DNA of 64,000 bases from Halichondria panicea (lineage: Eukaryota > Porifera > Demospongiae > Suberitida > Halichondriidae). This document shows positions 43,011 to 54,900 of this stretch, in pieces. The notes under the pieces are model-generated. The model searched no databases and was not told where the DNA came from. It worked only from the letters and a program-made list of their open reading frames with translations. The position numbers were made by a program, and so were the translations under genes. Where the stretch lies: contig NC_087381.1 in the NCBI RefSeq assembly GCF_963675165.1, positions 7,533,149-7,597,148 on the forward strand, read 5' to 3'. Position 1 is the first letter of the stretch. Each line of letters begins with the position of its first letter.

Positions 43011-43147
43011 GAGGACTGGAGGTCCGACACGCGTGCATGAATCACTACAAGTTCAGTGCATTGATGTCATTGCGGTCACGTGATAACATCCAGGCCACAA
43101 TGCACTGAACTTGTAGTGATTCGTGCACGTATGTTGGACCTCCTCTG
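43011..43147. repeat. Foldback element
   Basis: CACTACAAGTTCAGTGCATTG on the left is mirrored by CAATGCACTGAACTTGTAGTG on the right, extending outwards through GAGGTCC/GGACCTC. About 137 bp with a short loop. Confidence 0.8.
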
Positions 43148-43212
43148 GATCATGCATGTACCTCCTCTGAGTCGCGTGCATGGCTTGCTCGCAATAATTT
43201 GTCACATAACTA

Positions 43213-43395
43213 CAGTGGAACCCCTCTATAACGGACACCTTTGGGGAACAATTAATGTTTTGGTCTTTATATACGGAGGTGGCCTTTGTTGAGAGGTTGT
43301 TTTGTACACAAACTGTTCATTTGGGACCTATAGGTGCCTGGCCGTTATATAGCAGCTGGCCCTTATTCAGAGGTGGTATAACAGAGGTTCCACTG
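43213..43395. mobile_element. CAGTGGAACC MITE with TA target duplication
   Basis: Begins CAGTGGAACCCCTCTATAAC and ends AGAGGTTCCACTG, flanked on both sides by TA. 183 bp, no coding capacity. Fragments of the same family occur around 37616, 16735-16900, 21250-21530 and 24405-24490. Confidence 0.8.
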
Positions 43396-44724
43396 TATTG
43401 TCATAATCCTGAGATCATTAACTGATTGCTGCATGGATAGATTTCTCAGAATCAATTTCCTGGAATTTGATTGCTGACAGTCAGCCCAATCCATTTCCTG
43501 GTATGCTTGTGAGGCTTCCCGCCCACAAGCTGGGATGTGGGTAAACCAGGAAATGAGTGAGGTGGAAGCTTACAGGTTAATTGGTAACTTCGTTCCCAGG
43601 CCGATCTGTTTGTAAAATAACGCTAGGTCGTCGGACAACTATAGTTGTCGAGGCTACTTTATAAAGTTTTGTCGTACTTCACTGAAATTCAATTATACGG
43701 TTAAAAAGCGCTTCTATCTAACATTTTCCGTGATGGCATACTTGTCAACCACATAAAGCCATAAATGAAGCCATAATTGACCACATAACTTCGGGGTGGG
43801 GGTGGCACTAAAATAGAATAGTAGATTTTAGTTAAAATTTGAGTGCATGCACTCAAATTTAGAGTAAACCATGACACACTGTGCGTTTCCTTACTAATGC
43901 TGCAATGCACGACGGTTGACTGCACTTTAACCAACCTAAAATTCTCTGTACAGTGCTCTTATGGGGTGCATTCCAACAAGCCACTGCATGTGTATACAAC
44001 ATCCCTTCACATGGCCAGAACAATGCAAACCATGTCGGACAATAGTGCATGCAAAAATACATACAGTCATGGGGTGGAGTTGGAGAGTCCCTCGGTCACT
44101 GGTGAAGATCCAGTGAGGGTAAGTCCCACACACATACACCTGCACACCAGACAAACCATAATTACCACTGTATAGTCACATGCATAGTTGGACTGTCTTA
44201 GATATCTGTATAATAGAGCTACAGACTTCCAATTTTAAAAATAGATGCTTTAGGCACATGCAAGTTACGACTATCGGGTTGCATTTCGAATGCAAGGTTT
44301 GAATTGTTAGTTTTCGCAAACGAAATAGCATCCCTTTGCTGCTGCAAACGCTTGTACAGTGCCATTCGAAAGCCCATTATTTACGATATTATGTTTGCAA
44401 CAAGATACATGTGCATGCATGTGTACAATAATGTACATGCATGCACATAATATAGTGCCTGTACAGGTGATAGTCTCAGTGCATGAGCAATGAATAGATC
44501 TATACACGTTTAATCTCTTGGTCGCTAAACGTTGAATATCTCCAAGAGCAGATAATTAATTATAGCTGCAATGCTGGTATAAAAGAAATTAAGGGCTACA
44601 AAGCGGCTGCACTAGATATGGTTTCAGATTATGAGAGTATTAATTATGCATGCACTCACATTCATACACAGTTGGTCAAGTTACACAGTCATTGTGCCAG
44701 CTGTCTGCTATCACCCACATGCAT

Positions 44725-44973
44725 AGTTAATTGGTCATTGTGCATGTAGCCTCCATGCAGTTCACAGTTAATTGGTCATTGTGGCATCTAGCCTCCAGTT
44801 CACAGTTAATTGGTCATTGTGGCATCTAGCCTCCAGTTCACAGTTAATTGGTCATTGTGGCATGTAGCCTCCAGTTCACAGTTAATTGGTCATTGTGGCA
44901 TGTAGCCTCCAGTTCACAGTTAATTGGTCATTGTGGCATGTAGCCTCCAGTTCACAGTTAATTGGTCATTGTG
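44725..44973. repeat. 38-bp tandem repeat (~7 copies)
   Basis: The unit starts AGTTAATTGGTCATTGTGGC and continues ATGTAGCCTCCAGTTCAC; the last copy is partial. It lies about 0.85 kb upstream of gene D and is non-coding. Confidence 0.92.
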
Positions 44974-45763
44974 TTGACCAGTACAGACTATCTGTGGTAG
45001 TGAGTGTGAATGCACCAGGAAGCTACCTGACCACTACTGAAGCATAAATCTCGAGACTCAGTCTCATTAGTGGTCATGCAGTGTCACTCAGTGTCCCAAT
45101 TCACACTGACTGCTGGAAGCCATCAAGTATTTTTATCAGTGACCCGGCTGCTGAGGAAGTGGCTAGCTATAGAAGCTGTTAGTGCAACCGTTGAGCAGTT
45201 ATACAGCTGGCACAGTGACACACACAGTCTACGCGCAGGGGCGGATCCAGGAATTTTGAAAAGGGGGGGAAATTAGAAGAAAAATGTTTACTAGGTCAAC
45301 TGTTCTTTCAGAGCTTCTATAGGCTTCGGTAACTTCACTGTGCTGATGGTGTAACTACTAAAAGTCTCAGCTGGTATAATTATAATGTTAATTTCGTTCG
45401 TAAAAGTGATGGCATTTAAAATTCAGATATATCAGGTGTAGCACACAGCTCAGTCACCAGCAATTGTATGCTGGTTTCCTGTGGAACAGTATAAATGCCC
45501 TTATCAACACAGTCAGCAGCTGAAAATACGAGCAGTACATGTATAGGGAAATTAGTAGGGAGTTATCGCTCAAATCCCCCCCCCCCCAATACAGGGGATT
45601 TTGAATCTTCATGTCAAAATTCCAGGTATCTATATGCATTGTGATTCAATTTAAGAAGCATTGTGATTCTGGTTAACCGTGATTCTGCAAGCCCAAATTA
45701 GATGGTTTCAGCAATGCACATGTGCATTACCCAGGGGGTGGGGTAACGCCGGATAGCGCTGGG

Positions 45764-45770
45764 TATATAA
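45764..45770 (+). promoter_or_regulatory. Putative TATA box of gene D
   Basis: TATATAA lies 57 bp upstream of the gene D start codon, leaving room for a transcription start near 45795 and a short leader. Spacing fits a TATA promoter, but no transcript evidence is available. Confidence 0.45.
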
Positions 45771-45826
45771 GACCAAAACAATTGCCATTCACCTCAGGAT
45801 AACATAGCTGGTTGAGTCTTCCAACC

Positions 45827-45920
45827 ATGGCTAACTCGCAAAGCTTGTGTTCTGTGCTAATATTGTCTGTCCTCCTTCATACTGCAATTGGAGCTAGTGA
45901 TGACCCCACCCTGGATGTCA
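45827..45920 (+). CDS. Gene D exon 1: start codon and signal peptide
   Basis: ATG in a good context (ccaaccATGG). It encodes MANSQSLCSVLILSVLLHTA then IGASDDPTLDV, a hydrophobic signal with likely cleavage near IGA|SDD. Donor gtaagt. Confidence 0.83.
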
Positions 45921-48900
45921 GTAAGTGTCCTAGCTCCCAGTCTGTGCAATCAATGTATCAGTAGACTCTATAATGCTTCTGCAAGCAAAAGAGTTCATGG
46001 AACTTAATTGTATAGCAGATCATAATTGTGATTTTTTTTCTCCCTGCAGATCCTAATGCTCCAAAAACGAGAGGAAGCAGATTTACTCTTGCCTTCATGC
46101 AGAATAACAATCAAGATTCAATGACCACTGAACAACAAATCGGAATTTTCATCACCACTGAACAGGAGAGCTCAAGTTTCACCCTAGAGACACGATGGCC
46201 GGGAGTGAATGGATCAGGATTCGCTGAGACCTCTCCTGGATCTGGGCTGTGGTCTCGCACGGAAATCGCTCGACGAGGAGAATTCACTTTTATTAATCTG
46301 CCAGCAGGAAGGGGTGGCCAACAAGACATAGCCGTGCAAAACAATGGAAATACCGATGAAGCTGAAAGACAAAAGGGAATCTTTATAACAGCAGAGGATC
46401 CAAACGATGAGCTCACTGTATATGTGCTCAATGATGAAACTACAACAACTGATGCGTACATGGCTATCAACTGTGTTGAGTTTCCAGGTGCTAGAGATTA
46501 CAAGTACTTTATCTTTTCATCTTCAGAACTTGCTGGCACTACATTTCAGAGTCGATTTCTCTTTACTCCTTGTCAAGATGACACTACTGTCAGTGTACAA
46601 GCCTCCCAAACTCAAACCCATCCCGATTGGGTGCTACCAAGTTCTGGCACCTCAAGTCCTCGAGTCGAAGCAACTTATGGGAGGGCTTTCAATCGTTTTG
46701 ACACTGTGATGATTAGCAATCTTGACGATCTTACCGGCTCTATCATCACTTCTGACAAGCCATTAGCTGTATTTTCTGGGCATCAATGTGGAGCTCCAAC
46801 CAGTGAAGGAACTTGCGACTATCTTGTAGAACAATTGCCACCTCATCCAACATATGGTGACCTGTTTTTCATGGCTCCCTTTGCTGTCAGACAAAGCGGT
46901 GAACTGTACAGAATTGGCTCAGTTTCTGCTGGAGCACAAGTAACAATCAATTGTGAGTGTGCAGCAAGTTCAGCTGATAATCGAACAGCAGTTGCACTGG
47001 TTAGCGTTGGAGATGGTGTTTACACGGCCACAGTGGGTGCAGGAGAATACGCTGAGTGCCGAACACCTCAGAGTGCTCAGACCTATTGTAGTGTTACGTC
47101 CACTCAACCCGTTACTATGGCTGGATATACACTCGGCCGTTTAGCTGAACCGGTTGAAGGTCGCACTGAAAATTATGATCCTTCCCTATATTACATACCA
47201 GCAGCTAACTCCTATTTGAACAGCTACAGCTTCACTACAGCCAAGGATTTGACCACTCAGTTCAACGGATATCTGAGCTACATCTTTCCCACTCGCATCT
47301 TCGATAATTCCACAGCAGATCAACAAAGGTTTCTTGTAAATGGAGAAACTAGAATTCCTGATGATCAATATCAAGCCATCAACTGTAGTGTGGATGGTAT
47401 TGATCAGGTGTGTGCTTATGGAGGTACCAGCAACATAGGCCAAGGAAATTTCAACCTTACTTATGACAACATTCAAAATGGAGCATTCTGGGGATTTGCA
47501 TACGGCTTCGCTCAACAGGTTTCATTTGCTTATCCTTTGCCTTTTGAACTGGAGCCAATTGGACGTAAGTTTCTAAAAAACTTTTTGGAATTTTATGTTA
47601 TTATTTCTCCTTGTATATGTAGTGGCCTGGATTCGAGCAGTGGATCAAGTTGTACTGGAAACTGTTGGAACGGTTGATCTCATGTTTAGTATTACCCGTG
47701 GTGATCGATCAGAGCGTAGTAGAGCATTTGCTGACACTCAAGACCTCTCAGCCATAGAAGGTATTTAGTTCATACCATTACGCAGTCAATTCTTGCTATT
47801 GTCTATATTGTGCTGTAATTATAATTATATTTTGTTGACATGACTTCGAATTCCATGCATGCAGGTTCTGATTATGCTGATCCTCCACCACAAAATAATG
47901 GTGGTCTTGATGATCAAGGCAACCTGCGATGGAGGATAATAAATAGCCCTACACTCCCCAACGTTCCATACGTAGTCACTATTTTGGATGATGACATTCC
48001 AGAGCCAGTGGAAGTGGTGGAGGTGATTGTGCAGTGTGTTGCAAGAGAGAACTGCTACCTGCCCAGAACTCGGTACACCATAACCATTATTGATGATCAA
48101 GGTGAGTGGGTGTAGTATTGGGACGAGATCATTCAAAAACTAGAGCCCCCCACCCCCATTGAGAAATTACTTCCTACGCCACTGTCCAGGGTGTATTATT
48201 GGGGCGAGTGTAGCGAGTATCTAACGTAAGTGTAACGATGAGGTTTTGTCTGTGTACGTGTCACGATATATTTGTTTTTTGTGCTCATGACCTTTATCAA
48301 ATTTTACGTGAATTATTACGCATGGGCACAACTAGCTAGTTATACAGTGGCATAGGAAGTGGGGTGGCTCCAGGGGCTGGAGCCCCCCCTTGTTGGAGAG
48401 CAATGTTTAGCTTGAACTGTTGAGCTAGCTTAGCTACAGCATGCTAGCTATTAAACTGTAAATTGCATGATTATTTCAATGATGCATGGGCTAGGTTTTA
48501 AAAGTCTAAAGTGCAAAGTGATAGATCTACCACAGAGATAATGATGGATCTGTGAGCCTAGTCTCGAATTCCAGCCTCTTTCAGTCTTTGCAAGAATACA
48601 AAGTTGGGGAGGGCGTGGCCAGACTACTATAAGCCCCCCCTTGCAAAAAATCTTCCTACGCCACTGTTATATATATATATACACTCGGCTTAGACAGGGT
48701 TCGTACAAACTATGCACCCTTTGCCTTTGACAAAGGTTGCTGCCACTGTTTAGCTACAGGCCATGCAGTTGCTTCTTAAGTTATCCTTGAAGATATTCAT
48801 CAAGCCATCAGATAAGCTTCTGTTGCCATTCCTATACATGTATATTAAACGACTGTGTGGAATTCAATTCATTATTGTCAGCAATTGCAATCAACATTAC

Positions 48901-51900
48901 ATAATATACAACATAATAACGTAACATTATAAAATAAACAAACTATTACCTCTTCACCTCTTCTAATAGTTTTTGAGCAAAAACAAAGAATGGCGAGAGG
49001 AATTAGCGCAACTTGCAGCACTCGTTAGCTCTGCACTAGAAAGCTAGCTATTGGTAGCTGCAAGACTGAGCATGCACTGTTATTACTGCCATTAATATTA
49101 TAATGAACTTTCGATATCATTTTTGGCAACAATCATAGTAACTGTTGATCATTTTTTCCCACTCCTTTTCACCATTCTGTGAAATGTATGTACATGTATA
49201 GTGTACATTTTAACTGACATGTGTGTATTTAATAATAAATAATGTATATAATTTAATAATAGTCTATGGAAGAGAGTGGACAATAGAAACATAATTTAAT
49301 TGGCTTACAGGAGGTGATGTCGCTATTATTATAGAATAATCCCATGCACCATGCAGGATGATGCGCTCTAGTTACTTGGCAGCAGTAATTACCTTGATAG
49401 AAATGCACACACATCGATCAGAGTACTGGCAATCCTGGTGTGCATGCATTCAGTTGCTTTCATTCCATTATAGTTACCTGTATATAAGCACATTGTGTGA
49501 TACTGTATTGCCCACCCCTTATTACAGGTGCCTGTCTTGACCTACCTGCTTTCTTGCTTGGTTCCATCTCATACGACTTCAGGATTTTCCCAGAGATTGG
49601 TGGTCGACCATACGGAACAGTTGCCACGTACATGTGTGATGTTGGAACTATAATGGGAGAACCTACAAGAACTTGTGAGAATGGAGTGTGGTCAGGAAGT
49701 GTACCAAGCTGCGGGACGCCTCCAGGTAAGTAGACCCACTGTCTGTATTTTGGCATATAAATGATCAATCTCTCTCAGTCTTTACATGGTCAGAGTTATC
49801 TCCTTTACAGCGCCATGTCCAGAACTGGAACCTATTCCAAACGGAGCTATTACATATGGTCCTGATATGACTGCTCCTTTTAATTTGGGTACAAATGCTA
49901 CTCATACCTGTAATGATGGTTTCATTCTGACGGTCGGATCTGAGACTCGAGAGTGTTTACCCGGAGGGATATGGTCTGGCAGGATTCCTGTGTGCCAACG
50001 TATACGTAAGATTATTATCATGTGCTAAACTTCCTTTGGATCAATCGCAACTTATAGAGTTTTTATGTTCTCTTTGCCTGTAAATAGTTTGCGATGTGCC
50101 ATTCTCGCCACAGCACATGTTATCAGCTCGTGATGCAAAGTCTTTTATGTTCATTCTCCCTTACAGCTGGATGTCCAGAACTGGAACCTATTCCAAACGG
50201 AGCTATTACATATGGTCCAGATATGACTGCTGACTTTGATGTGGGTACAAATGCTACTCATACCTGTAATGATGGTTTCATTCTGACGATCGGATCTGAG
50301 ACTCGAGAGTGTTTACCCGGAGGGATATGGTCTGGCAGGATTCCTGTGTGCCAACGTATACGTAAGATTTGTTCTTATTATCATGTGCTAAACTTTCTTT
50401 GGATCAATTGCAACTTATAGAGTTTTTATGTTCTCTTTGCCTGTAAATAGTTTGCGATGTGCCATTCTCGCCACAGCACATGTTATCAGCTCGTGATGCA
50501 AAGTCTTTTGTGTTCATTCTCCCTTACAGCTGAATGTCCAGAACTGGCACCCATTCCAAACGGAGCTATTACATATGGTCCAGATATGACAGCAGATTTT
50601 GATGTGGGTACAAATGCTACTCATACTTGTAATGATGGTTTCATTCTGACGGTCGGATCTGAGACTCGAGAGTGTTTACCCGGAGGGATGTGGTCTGGCA
50701 GGGTTCCTGTGTGCCAACGTATACGTAAGATTTAGAAAGAGAATTTCTTATTGAATATGTGCTACAACTTCATTTTGATCGAATAAGTCTGAGAAAGCAA
50801 ATAATTACATCATTATTTCAGTATGTCATTAATTTTTTTTGTTTCTTTGTAAATGCCCTGGGAGCCATAGTCTGTGTATTTGCAGGATAATTATAAATTT
50901 AACCCAAATGTATAGCCTTGATTGTTTTCTCAACTACATTTTCTCCATTACATTTGTCTATAGGCTACATTACAATGTGTTTATGTTATCAGCTAATGTT
51001 GCAGTCAATCATTCTAATTATTCTCCTCTACAGCTGAATGTCCAGAACTGGCACCCATTCCAAACGGAGCTATTACATATGGTCCGGATATGACAGCAGA
51101 TTTTGATGTGGGTACAAATGCTACTCATACCTGTAATGATGGTTTCATTCTGACGATCGGATCTGAGACTCGAGAATGTTTACCAGGAGGGATATGGTCT
51201 GGCAGGATTCCTGTGTGCCAACGTATACGTAAGATTTGTTCTTATTATCATGTGCTACAACTTCTTTTGGATCAATCGCAGTTTTTATGTTCTCTTTGCC
51301 TGTAAATAGTTTGCGATGTGCCATTCTCGCCACAGCACATGTTATCAGCTCGTGTCTTTTGTGTTCATTCTCCCTTACAGCTGAATGTCCAGAACTGGCA
51401 CCCATTCCAAACGGAGCTATTACATATGGTCCAGATATGACAGCAGATTTTGATGTGGGTACAAATGCTACTCATACCTGTAATGATGGTTTCATTCTGA
51501 CGGTCGGATCTGAGACTCGAGAGTGTTTACCCGGAGGGATATGGTCTGGCAGGATTCCTGTGTGCCAACGTATACGTAAGATTTAGAAAGAACATTTCTT
51601 ATTGAATATGTGCTACAACTTCATTTTGATCGAATAAGTCTGAGAAAGCAAATAATTAGATCAATATTTATTTGATCATTATTTCAGTATGTCATTAATT
51701 TTTTTGTTTCTTTGTAAATGCCCTGGGAGCCATAGTCTGTGGATTTGCAGGATAATTATAAGTTTAACCCAAATGTATAGCCTTGATTGTTTTCTCAACT
51801 ACATTTTCCCCATTGCATTTTCCTATATTATAGGCTACATTACAATGTGTTTATGTTATCAGCTCGTATTGCAGTCAATTATTCTCCCTTACAGCTGAAT

Positions 51901-54900
51901 GTCCAGAACTGGCATCTATTCCAAACGGAGCTATTACATATGGTCCGGATATGACTGCTGACTTTGATGTGGGTACAAATGCTACTCATACCTGTAATGA
52001 AGGTTTCATTCTGACGGTCGGATCTGAGACTCGAGAGTGTTTACCCGGAGGGATATGGTCTGGCAGGATCCCTGTGTGCCAACGTATACGTAAGTTTTGT
52101 TAGTCTCTGTGAGAAAATAATTATAGTTCATAAAATTAATTGAATGAGCTACAACTTCATTTTGATCGAACATAAGAATCATTTGTGACCCATATTATAT
52201 AGGCTCTGAGAAAGCAAGTAATTACCTGCGTGCATAACATCATTGTGCATCAGTATGTACTTGATCTTTAAACCATTTTTTCTTATTGGTCTGTAAATGC
52301 CCTATAATATTTTATAGGAGCCATAATTATTCTGTGTATTTGCAGGATAATCATGTGTTTAACCCAAATGTATAGCCTTGATTGTTTTCTCAACTGCATT
52401 TTTTTTATAGGCTACAGGCCTATACTGAGCTATGTATGATACTGTGTATATCTGGTACTTCAGTATTGTCTCCCCAACAGCTGACCAGTGTCCCCCGCTG
52501 TCCACGTTTCCAAATGGAATGATCACATACTCTTCGGGGCCTCTCTTAACTTTCCCTGTGGGTACCGAGGCTGTTTATGAGTGTAATGCACCCGAGGGCT
52601 ATTGTCTCCCGGTTGACGCTACATTGAGGGAGTGTCAGCCTTCGGGCACATGGTCTGGAGTTGAACCAGTCTGTGAAAGTAAGAAACAACATTGAATGGA
52701 TAATAAATGATATATGGGACATTTTTGGCGGAGTATGAATTGTGCGCATGACATGTTATCTAGAATATTTTGCGGGTGAAAGCAAATGAGCCAAATCAGC
52801 AGAAAAGTTTACCCTTTGTGATCTAACTATTGCGTTCTGGCAAGGATCGTGTTTACTTACTAGTAATAATTTAGGTTTTGCGGATTTTATTGTTGCGAAT
52901 TGATCAACCATCTCTAAGTTCGCAAATGTTTGATGCTCGCAAAACATTCTAGTAATACGGTATGTTTTCTTTGCTGGAGAGCTGCATGTTCCTTATTTCA
53001 GAGCTATAGGGTATAAAGTATATGAGACAAAACTAGGTGAATATACAGAACTGTCTATTTGACGATCATCTGAATGAATCAGCATCTCAGCATTAAATAA
53101 TTATACAGTTTATGCATGTCATTGATTGATGACAATAACATTTACATATAGCGGGTAATTTTCGCGGGGACAAAATATTCGTGGTTCAGCAATATTGAGA
53201 CACTTCATAGGTAATATTTTCGTGGTTGGAGCTTGCACTGCAGGTAAAGGTAGGCAAGGTCGCTTCATTTGTGGGTAAAATATTCGTGGTCAGACCTCCA
53301 ACCACGAAAACCACGAATATTTTGCCCCACGAAAATTACACGCTATACGGTATATCTGTATTGACTCTTATACGTTTCTTATTTATTTATAGGAATTACC
53401 TGTGAGATCATTGTGCTCGTAAATGGAAGAGTAGAGTATTCTGGGCCATTACAAGTCGGCGCTACGGCAACCCAATCGTGCACAGGGGCAGGTGTACTCA
53501 CAGGAGGAAGAGTTCGGATATGTACCAGTCCTCAGTTATCCGTGTCGTGTGACACACCGGGAGAATGGGAGGAAGAAGCGTCACAGTGCGGTTAGTGACA
53601 CTATAATATACTTGAGTGTTAGTGTAGTGAAGCCATGTAGCCAATAACAGGCAGACTAACAGTGTAATAAAGAAAGTGGCCTGTTAACACACATGCAGGT
53701 CCTAACACTGAATATAAATTATACATACCGTATATAGTCACTATATAGCTGGTAATTTCAGGGCGGATGTTTTTTTCGTTTGAAGCAAATACTTTACCCA
53801 CGAATGAAGCCTAACATTTACCTGCAGTGCAAGCAACCACGAAAATATTATCCACTAAGTGACTAAAACAAATGTTTTGCCCCTCCCCCCCCCCAGAAAA
53901 TTACTGGCTATACGGTATATACCATGCATGTTGATCGTTGCTATAATTATATATAAGTACACTGTTAAAAATGGGTAGTTACAATAGCACCCAAAGTGCT
54001 ATGCCAACACTCACCTAATGGTGCTATCACAACACTAAGAGTGCAGTCGTAACTGCTACGTGTTACTAGAACAATAAAGGGTGCTATTATACACTTATAA
54101 GTGCTTGTGGAACACTTTAAACAGTGTTGTGCATGCACTTACCTAGTTGTTAAAATCATATTACTCTAACTATACACCAGATGGTGTTACTCAAATAAGA
54201 ATTGTGTGATTGTAGCACTATACATGGTGCAATGTAAGCACCTCTACAAATCACCTGCATGCAAATCAAGGCCAGTCTATAATGATTCGTGTAGTTGCAT
54301 GTGTAAATAAATAGTTGCTTATATAGTAACAAACCCGTTCCATTAAAATAGTTGAATCTGGTATAATTATTATACCTTTATATTCAAGCATGCAAGTAGA
54401 TTATAATTATAGTCACCTTATTTATTATACTTATTCAGTATAAATTCTAATCACATGCGTAATTATGTATACAGGGGTGAAGCAGCACACTTGTACTGAT
54501 GACGGAACAATTGGCCCTGTGAGGAACTTTCCAAGAAAAAATTAGTGCACTTTTCAAGTGTACCGGCAATATTTTAGCTATTCAGTATTTATAACTTATG
54601 TGATGAACCAGTACTAGTTATCATTATTAGTTACTGTAAAACTATGTGTTTGAAGTTGCAACATCTATTGAGGTCTAGACTATGTGCATGTCACGCTAAC
54701 GGACAAATTAATGCCCAACAATAATTATTATTAACAATTCAATCGTCTGAAAAATCATACATCCTGTATTTAGCAAAGTAGCTGGCTTATAGTGTGTTCT
54801 TTCTACTCGTACAGTTGCCCTGCAAATTTAACTCTTACTTTGCTCCCACCCCTCCCCTCTTCCATGCAAGGGCATACACTGATGATGTGATCATAATTAA

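Larger units (their letters stand above)
41770..45763. other. Repeat-rich spacer upstream of gene D
   Basis: Four kb with no supported gene. It contains the foldback at 43011-43147, the TA-flanked MITE at 43213-43395, the 38-bp tandem array at 44725-44973 and a hAT-like end (CAGGGGCGGATCCAGGAATT) at about 45236. Scattered open frames here lack splice context and family resemblance. Confidence 0.5.

Noticed and set aside
44725-44973. Possible CRISPR-like direct repeats
   Set aside because: The 38-bp units are contiguous with no unique spacers, and the genome is eukaryotic.
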